64,000 nt of DNA from Pisaster brevispinus (Eukaryota > Echinodermata > Asteroidea > Forcipulatida > Asteriidae), in assembly GCA_023634235.1 (NCBI GenBank), contig JAMKCF010000021.1:10303764-10367763 (forward strand), given 5' to 3'. Positions 61,501-64,000 of this stretch are shown here, piece after piece (the first letter of the stretch is position 1; every line of letters begins with the position of its first letter). The translations under genes were made by a program, and so were the position numbers. The notes under the pieces are model-generated. The model was not told the origin of the DNA and ran no database searches. It worked only from the letters and a program-made list of their open reading frames with translations.

Positions 61501-63203
61501 CAAAGTCATTTCCTTTGTTTACATTTTGACTCCCAAAATAGCAGACAGGAAAGGTGTGTAAGTGCCCTGTGCATTGCTCAAGGGATCACTAATCATGTGA
61601 TGGATGCATTTAGACTGGTCATTCACCACTGCATCGAAATCTGCATCATTCACTGACTGATCAAACAAGCTTATGATTTTACTAGTCCAAACAATTGACT
61701 TCATCCCTTCTAAACTCGGAGATGATGCCAGACACTTTGTTGGCTAACAATACTAGTATGATCATGTGATCAGATACAAGCCTTTGAAACATCTTGCAAC
61801 CACCTCGATTGTCGGACATGTCCCTTACTCCCAATTTTTCTTAGCGTCTTTAATGGACATTTTCTTCATAAGCATTTTCAAGACCGTTTGCAAGTGTGTG
61901 CATAGAATATAAAAAAAAACTATTAAAAACCCCCCAGATCAGTAGTGCATTTTGCGCTGCATGAACACGCGAACTGAAACACCATACCTCATCCATTGAA
62001 ACCACTCAGTTCTAATACCAATGCCCGTCTTCATCATGACAGCTTAAGACAAGAGACCAGTCTAGGTGACAAGTGACCAGTCTAGGTGACAAGTGACCAG
62101 TCTAGGTATTCCAATGGACAGTAAATTGTGTAGCTGAATCGTCTTCTTACAGTTGTTAATTCATGAGCTAAATATTAGATTAGATATTTTTTGAATTGAA
62201 TTTACCTCTTCACTCCCTTGATGCCTTGTATGTCACCCGACTTCTTCACCACCTCCAAGACTGTAGTTTCCTCATCGTGGTCCCTAAAAACAAAATGCAT
62301 TGTTCCAATATGTTGTTATCATTTATGATAGCTGGGTCATTTTACTACACTTTTTAGGGTACATCATGAGTATTTCCAACTTGTATTTTTTCAGAACTTT
62401 TGGTAATTGTCAAAAACCAGAATCCTCACTTGGTGTATCCCAACATTTGCATAAAACAACAAACCTGTGAAAGTTCAGGCTCAATAGGTCATCGAAGTTG
62501 CAAGAAAATAATGAAAGGAAAAAATACCCTTGTTGCATAAAATTGTGTGCTTTCAGATGCCTGAGAAAGTCTTCATGCCTGAAGCCCTTCTAAAACTTTT
62601 AGGGTGAAAAATTACCTCTTCCTCACACACTACATTACTTCAAAGGGGATCGTTTCTAACAATGTTTTAAAATATCAACAGCTCTCCAGTGCTCTTTGCC
62701 AAGAATGTTTGTATGGTCATTAACTTGTAGAGTAATTTCCAAAAGTACATTGTACACCCTGCCTTTAACAAAACAAGTAGACCTTTTCATTTCTACTTGA
62801 ATCATCTCAAGAGATTTCTGTTCCCTGTGCTAATCAATGATTAGACCAAAATTTGGACAATCAGCATGTGACAATTGTTGTTGTGACTCGTGGATAAATG
62901 AAAAAAAACGCGCCTTGAATCCTGTGGCAAAGGCTCTACATACAATAACTGTAATTATTATGCCATCACAATTCTCTGACTCAATTTAAAGTAGGAAATT
63001 GCATACATGTAAGTTCAAAACCTGACTGTTTGCAAGTACAATTTAAAAAACCTGATTCTTCCATACAGAAACAAAATTATGCCTCCCATAATTATTGAAG
63101 AGACTAGTATTATAACTAAAAATTAAATTCATAACAAAATAACACACTGACTTACCAAACATCTAAATGGAACCATGCATTTTCTTTATCACAATCTAGA
63201 TGA
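34553..63203 (-). CDS. UNC13D: Munc13-4 orthologue (protein unc-13 homolog D), 3' part; 5' end outside window
   Basis: Munc13-4 is a Ca2+-dependent priming and tethering factor for SNARE-mediated exocytosis of secretory lysosomes and granules (family knowledge). I traced 23 coding exons with canonical splice sites and matching phases: 63156-63203, 62206-62283, 57884-57968, 56684-56788, 55046-55239, 53961-54078, 52910-53034, 52100-52190, 50329-50532, 48905-49062, 48502-48625, 47674-47742, 47388-47462, 46213-46314, 45624-45908, 42273-42352, 41132-41198, 39990-40040, 39250-39405, 38078-38210, 37327-37450, 35290-35492, 34553-34656 (stop TGA at 34553-34555). They total 2779 nt, about 926 residues. 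Domain order is partial C2A, MHD1/MHD2 (MUN) region, C2B, short basic tail. UNC13D fits better than BAIAP3 because of stretches such as FHAEGKGIPL before C2B, the DDFLGCVNI segment in C2A and the tail LKSR..D..AQEFAKK. The first exon seen begins with phase 2 pending, so the start codon lies to the right of the window. Most introns hold repeats; two exon junctions are tandemly duplicated. Confidence 0.93.
35020..35240. repeat. Tandem duplication with long C and G runs (UNC13D last intron)
   Basis: TATAGAACCATTCATTTGTG then CATGTTTTTGA occurs at about 35059 and 35152, each followed by a G run of 9-13 bases, with a C run at 35033-35046. The unit is about 93 bp. Confidence 0.7.
35515..35740. repeat. 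Minisatellite built on CAGGCTAGACAAAAGACGAC
   Basis: Four to five units of about 45-50 bp: ATCAGGCTAGACAAAAGACA, ACACAAAACAAATCA, AGAAATTATCAGGCTGG, ACAAAAGACGACACAAAAC. It begins about 25 bp upstream of the acceptor of exon 35290-35492 (minus strand). Confidence 0.75.
37095..37255 (+). repeat. GGACCCCACAAGAGAATTC repeat, copy 2 (UNC13D intron)
   Basis: GTGTGTGGGCTTACGGGAGC, GGACCCCGCAAGAGAATTCT, GGACCCCACAAGAGAATTCT and ACAAACCCGATCCGTAAGG, opposite in orientation to 26062-26232. It lies just before a GT/G-run tract. Confidence 0.75.
37255..37292. repeat. (GT)n followed by a G run (UNC13D intron)
   Basis: TGTGGGTGTGTGTGTGTGTG followed by about 14 G. It lies 35 bp downstream of the donor of exon 37327-37450 on the minus strand, where it reads as C-rich then (AC)n. 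Confidence 0.85.
37485..37610 (-). mobile_element. tRNA-containing repeat, family B, partial (UNC13D intron)
   Basis: GAGACTTGAACCTGCGACCT, ATGCAGGCACTCTACCAACT, GAGCCATCTAGCC and TTAATGTTGGCAGTGTCCC. It lies only about 35 bp upstream of the acceptor of exon 37327-37450, on the same strand as the gene. Confidence 0.65.
37660..38095. repeat. 86-bp tandem repeat containing copies of the exon 38078-38210 splice donor
   Basis: The last three units are exactly 86 bp apart: GAATCCTACCTGATTTATCC ends at equivalent points near 37906, 37992 and 38078. The word is, on the minus strand, GGATAAATCAG|GTAGGATTC, the genuine exon end and donor. Further towards 37660 the units become shorter and degenerate (CCCAGATAGAATCCTTCC). 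Confidence 0.85.
39496..39722 (+). mobile_element. tRNA-derived SINE, family A (UNC13D intron)
   Basis: CGGTGGTCTAGTGGTTAGAC and GTGGGTTCGAATCCCACC in the head, then CACAGAACTCGGGAAAGTAC, CGAGTATACAGTGC, CATCGGTGTAAGGG and GATGCAAAAATTAACATC. GAACTTGAACC occurs on both sides (39449 and 39721), a likely target duplication. Confidence 0.75.
41505..41632 (-). mobile_element. tRNA-derived SINE, family A, head part (UNC13D intron)
   Basis: Reverse-complement copy: GGTGGGATTCGAACCCAC is the B box and ACCACTAGACCACCGGGC the A-box side. On the + strand the remnant tail before it is only CCCGAGTCCAGTGGGG plus an A run. The body is mostly missing. Confidence 0.7.
41724..42125. repeat. Family D repeat, long form (UNC13D intron)
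   Basis: It contains GGTACACTTTTGGTAATTGT, CCTCACTTGGTGTATCCCAA, TCAGATGCCTGAGAAAGGCT, TTCATGCCTGAAGCC, CAACAGCTCTCCAGTGCTCT and ACCAAAAGGTACACCCTCCC. The start and the end mirror each other (GGTACAC ... GTACACC), as in a foldback element. A second long copy is at 62398-62770. Confidence 0.6.
42571..42940. repeat. Family D repeat, short form (UNC13D intron)
   Basis: ACCTTTGGTGATTACTAAAA, TTGGTGAGAAGCACTGCAGC, TTGAAAAACAATTCCCTTCA, CTTCCTGCATGGACATTACA, and AAAAGCCAAAGGAATACTTT at the mirrored end. Confidence 0.6.
42988..43465. mobile_element. 478-bp MITE with perfect 33-bp TIRs and 8-bp target duplication (hAT-like)
   Basis: Positions 42988-43020 and 43433-43465 are exact reverse complements (CATAGAGTTATATATAGGAA then CTAGAGGGCGCAC). 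The flanking octamers are GTTTAGAA (42980-42987) and GTTTATAA (43466-43473), differing at one position. An 8-bp duplication suggests a hAT-like element. The inner ends are CpG-rich (GCGGCCCGACAAGG; GTCCCGTCGCG). No ORF of note. It lies in the UNC13D intron between exons 45624-45908 and 42273-42352. Confidence 0.8.
45203..45242. repeat. (AAG)n microsatellite
   Basis: GAAGAAGAAGAAGAAGAAGA with one interruption, in a UNC13D intron. It resembles the AAGAAGAAG tail of dispersed elements. Confidence 0.9.
45904..46115. repeat. 77-bp triplication containing copies of the exon 45624-45908 splice acceptor
   Basis: CACAACTGGGAAGAGAGAAG occurs at 45904, 45981 and (one change) 46058, with AAATTCAAATTTGATACAAG after each. 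Each unit carries, on the minus strand, TTCTCTCTTCCCAG|TTGTGTAT plus the first ~25 bases of the exon (GCCATTAACAACATTGAG in the extra copies). Confidence 0.9.
46355..46538. mobile_element. GGGCCCAATTTCAT foldback repeat, copy 3 (UNC13D intron)
   Basis: GGGCCCAATTACATTGAG at the left, AAGTAGCCAAGCACAGCAAA and TTACTGGTATCCTGCAC inside, and GCTTATGAAATTGGCCC at the right. It lies about 40 bp from the acceptor side of exon 46213-46314. Confidence 0.7.
47138..47270. mobile_element. GGGCCCAATTTCAT foldback repeat, copy 4, truncated (UNC13D intron)
   Basis: CTGGGCCCAATTTCTTAGAG followed by CTGCTTAAACAGAAAATAG, TTTCTGCTAAGCAAAT and AGGATACCAGTCA. The right terminal repeat is missing. Confidence 0.6.
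47856..48022. mobile_element. Two family-A SINE tails joined in opposite orientation (UNC13D intron)
   Basis: 47865-47937 is a reversed tail (CCCTTACACCGATGTGTATT, CAGTACTTTTCCCGAAGTGC, ATCCACAGGCAAAT). 47938-48022 is a forward tail (GTACTGAGTATACAAATCGG, TGTAAGGGCAAAAACAAA, GATGCCAAATTAACATC). Neither keeps a tRNA head. Confidence 0.65.
48266..48459. mobile_element. GGGCCCAATTTCAT foldback repeat, copy 5 (UNC13D intron)
   Basis: Nearly complete copy: GGGCCCAATTTTATAGAG start, GATGCTTACCAGAATAAGG, TTGTGACTGGTATCCTGC, and AGCTCTATGAAGTTGGGCCC end. It lies about 40 bp downstream of the donor of exon 48502-48625. Confidence 0.75.
50032..50190. mobile_element. GGGCCCAATTTCAT foldback repeat, copy 6 (UNC13D intron)
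   Basis: GGGCCCAATTTCATCAAGAA at the left with an internal deletion, TTATGCTTACCAGAATAAGG, AACTGGTATCCTGC, and GCTCTATGAAATAGGGCC at the right. Confidence 0.7.
50605..50745. repeat. GGCTACAGCTACGGCTAC foldback repeat, copy 4 (UNC13D intron)
   Basis: GTCTGAATTGCCGGCTACCA at the left and GCGTAGCTGTAGCCACCAAT then TAGGATACAGCC at the right, with CCTTAGCAATGG inside. Confidence 0.5.
51390..51610. repeat. Family D repeat, partial (UNC13D intron)
   Basis: GGTCATAGATTGTTAAAAAC, AATTAATGACCATAATG, TACTTGGTGAGGAGCAC, TTTGAGAAAGGATTCCCTTC. The matching inverse end (CAATCTATGACCCTACC) is near 51790, so the element may continue to about 51810. Confidence 0.5.
53192..53680 (-). pseudogene. 3' remnant of an L2/CR1-type LINE ORF2
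   Basis: The minus-strand frame 53192-53632 encodes a typical ORF2 C-terminus: HWLLISKRICFKVCLLVFKI, then GQRAFANAVPAIWNKLPVTL and IFKRELKSHLF. It lacks the reverse transcriptase and endonuclease domains, so it is a 5'-truncated insertion. It lies in the UNC13D intron between exons 53961-54078 and 52910-53034, in the same orientation as the gene. Its 3' end runs into an (ATT)n tail at about 53190-53210, as expected for this LINE group. Confidence 0.75.
53735..53948 (+). mobile_element. tRNA-derived SINE, family A, diverged (UNC13D intron)
   Basis: CGGTGTTCTGGCGATTAAGA and GGGGTTCAAATCCTACCTGA in the head, then GGACTCGGAAAGCACCGAGT, ATCACGGTGCAGAG and GATGCAAATTTATATCTG. More diverged than the other copies. 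Confidence 0.65.
54571..54735. repeat. Foldback repeat with GGATTAATC-rich arms
   Basis: GTCGATTTCATCAAAC at the left is mirrored by GCGTTTCGTGAAATCGGC at the right. Inside, CCTAACTTAGGATTAATC and its reverse complement GATTAATCCTAAGTTAGG occur in alternation. It is intronic in UNC13D and shares its ends with the copy at 13133-13277. Confidence 0.55.
55595..55830 (-). mobile_element. LINE/SINE 3'-end-like fragment with (AAATA)n tail
   Basis: On the + strand it has a GGGTTTTCAGTCCCTACC start, a TTTTTCCTCCCATATC core and CTAAAACTGAAACTTCC, ending in AATAAATAAATAAATAAA (about 55785-55807). These resemble untranslated 3' repeats common in marine invertebrate LINE-derived elements. The strand is uncertain. 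It sits in the UNC13D intron between exons 56684-56788 and 55046-55239. Confidence 0.35.
56130..56285. repeat. Family D repeat, end fragment (UNC13D intron)
   Basis: TTGTGGTCTACTTTTACAAT, ATCTTTTCAACCACATT and GCAGTGTGTCCCTTTAAGG match the right part of 8598-8905. Confidence 0.45.
56818..57205. repeat. Family D repeat, short form (UNC13D intron)
   Basis: AAAGGGAGGGTATTCCTTTA, AAAGAAGCACTGCAGCTGTT, GAAACGATTCCCTTCAAAGG, TTCTTCCTGCGTGGACAT, and CCAAAGGTATACTTTGCCTT at the mirrored end. Confidence 0.6.
58639..59268 (-). pseudogene. 3' remnant of a jockey-like LINE ORF2
   Basis: A 209-codon minus-strand open frame ends LPRAAWCRLNRCSTGHGRF, WANMFRMGLIASPACECGA and TAAHITSDC. The RLN-R--TG-GRF-ANM--WGL--S-AC-CGA--QTA-HI---C pattern is the C-terminal, zinc-knuckle-like end of jockey-related ORF2 proteins. 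The frame is open, but the RT domain is absent within it, so the copy is 5'-truncated. It lies in the UNC13D intron between 57968 and 62206, on the gene strand. Confidence 0.75.
60465..60780 (-). mobile_element. tRNA-containing repeat, family B (UNC13D intron)
   Basis: GAGCAGGACTTGAACCTCC, GGCGCTCTACCAACTGGGC, then AACCTGTAACTGCTGTATGG, CGATACAACCTAGGAAG, GATCACCTTAAGGGGATGG, AATAAACCAAAAGGAC and TTTTCCTTGTGGTTTATTAC. It is the most complete copy in the window and shows both orientations of the CCACAAGG end word. Confidence 0.7.
62048..62110. repeat. 20-bp minisatellite, three units
   Basis: GACAAGTGACCAGTCTAGGT three times in tandem (the first with AGAG for AGTG), in a UNC13D intron. Confidence 0.9.
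62398..62770. repeat. Family D repeat, long form (UNC13D intron)
   Basis: Same word order as 41724-42125: TTTTGGTAATTGTCAAAAAC, TCACTTGGTGTATCCCAAC, TCAGATGCCTGAGAAAG, CAACAGCTCTCCAGTGCTCT and AAGTACATTGTACACCCTGC. Confidence 0.6.
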
Positions 63204-63274
63204 CTGAAATATAATCACATTAACAAAGGATTGTCAACAAGTATGAGTTGAGACTAGTTGACCATTTATACCAC

Positions 63275-63445
63275 GGCCCAATTTCATAGAGCTGCTTAAG
63301 CACAAAAAATAGCTAAGCACAACAAAATTTTGCTTATAAAGAATAAGGTTACCAGTCAATTTGTGACTGGTAGCCTGCTCATTTCTGCTTAGCAGAAAAT
63401 TATTAAGCAATACTATCTGCTCAAGCAACTCTACGAAATTGGGCT
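63275..63445. mobile_element. GGGCCCAATTTCAT foldback repeat, copy 7 (UNC13D intron)
   Basis: GGCCCAATTTCATAGAGC at the left, AGCTAAGCACAACAAAA, GACTGGTAGCCTGCTC, and CTACGAAATTGGGC at the right. It lies about 70 bp upstream of exon 63156-63203. Confidence 0.7.
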
Positions 63446-63830
63446 ATGATGTCATAGCCTTAGTACTGACCTTCAGAAATCATACACCTGATACTGACAA
63501 TTAGGATTACAGTCATAGTATAGTATTGAATCTGACCGAGCCAAACTTACAAATACCATCCAGAAGGTCACAGCATAATCACTGACCCTAATCAGTCATA
63601 GCCTTGAAAACTGAGCATTTACCCTCAGTGATCATATTAATGATATTTACACCAAAATCGTAGCTTGACGTACAAAAACTCCCGTTATTGACCCCTTCAT
63701 TGATGTTACACGCGACTACTGTCTGCCACGTTGCCATTTTGGGAGTCAAATTGCATGTAAGAATATGGTAAGCAGGCAAAGGCTTCATGGCCTAAAATGC
63801 GCTGTCAAGATATTTGTGATGATAACATCA

Positions 63831-64000
63831 GGGCACAATTTCATGGCTGTGCTCACCGTAAGCAAAGAATCCACGCTTACGGAAGCAGGTAATTCCGCGC
63901 TTACGTCAGGATAGCACTGGGAATTTCTGCTTGTGTGCATGCAAAGTCTACGCTACTAGGCATTCTACGCTTACACAGCTAGCGCAAAAATTTGGCGCTT
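63831..64000. repeat. Dispersed repeat, GCTTACGGAAGCAGG family, copy 2 (runs to window edge)
   Basis: GGGCACAATTTCATGGCT, then GCTTACGGAAGCAGGTAATT, CTACTAGGCATTCTACGC and AATTTGGCGCTT at the edge. Same order and spacing as 10647-10836. Confidence 0.7.

Larger units (their letters stand above)
56684..63203 (-). other. UNC13D: UNC13D C2A-domain exons (partial C2A)
   Basis: Four exons (63156-63203, 62206-62283, 57884-57968, 56684-56788) join in frame. They read AWFHLDVWDHDEE at the third Ca2+-binding loop, then IQGIKGVKRLLKEVIQS, DDFLGCVNIKLD, and a last strand GEITIKLKMSLQ. The WDHDEE acidic loop is the conserved Ca2+-binding loop 3 of C2 domains. The N-terminal half of the domain, with loop 1, is not in the window. 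Phases between exons are 2, 2, 0 and 0. The introns on either side of exon 62206-62283 are 4.2 kb and 0.87 kb. Confidence 0.9.

Overview
This window is animal nuclear DNA: multi-exon genes with GT-AG introns of 0.1-4 kb, dense SINE-like, MITE-like and LINE-derived repeats, and frequent minisatellites. The two recognisable proteins (a Munc13-4-type protein and an effector caspase) and the character of the repeats point to a marine deuterostome invertebrate. An echinoderm, perhaps a sea star, is my best guess; that is an inference from repeat style and has not been tested by a search.

Layout. 1-8032 has no gene I can support. It holds a 719-bp inverted-repeat element (1338-2056), a copy of a foldback repeat, and a large near-perfect hairpin (7100-7266) beside palindromic motifs. 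8033-21088 (+) carries small, well-bounded exons. An upstream chain (8050-11363) encodes a short hydrophilic protein, and a downstream pair (18645-21088) encodes a 102-residue protein with a hydrophobic C-terminus. The two may share a transcript. 21089-28422 is repeat-rich intergenic DNA. 28423-32294 (+) is a complete six-exon effector caspase of 351 residues with catalytic His181 and Cys223, and a DETD-S candidate self-cleavage site between its subunits. 32295-34552 is intergenic DNA with a degenerate minisatellite.

34553-63203 (-) is the 3' part of a UNC13D (Munc13-4) orthologue. I traced 23 phase-consistent coding exons from inside C2A, through the MHD1/MHD2 (MUN) region and C2B, to the stop codon. 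The 5' end lies beyond the right edge of the window. Its introns hold most of the repeats.

Most interesting points. (1) Two splice sites of the UNC13D gene sit inside tandem repeats that copied the exon-intron junction: a 77-bp triplication carrying an acceptor and an 86-bp triplication carrying a donor. (2) A 478-bp element has perfect 33-bp terminal inverted repeats and an almost perfect 8-bp target duplication. (3) The small-protein locus could form a two-ORF transcript with an ATGA stop/start overlap. (4) There are several short repeat families with unusual architecture, including a tRNA-like segment lying inside an element and SINE copies arranged as inverted pairs. No complete new system such as a defence island or biosynthetic cluster is visible.
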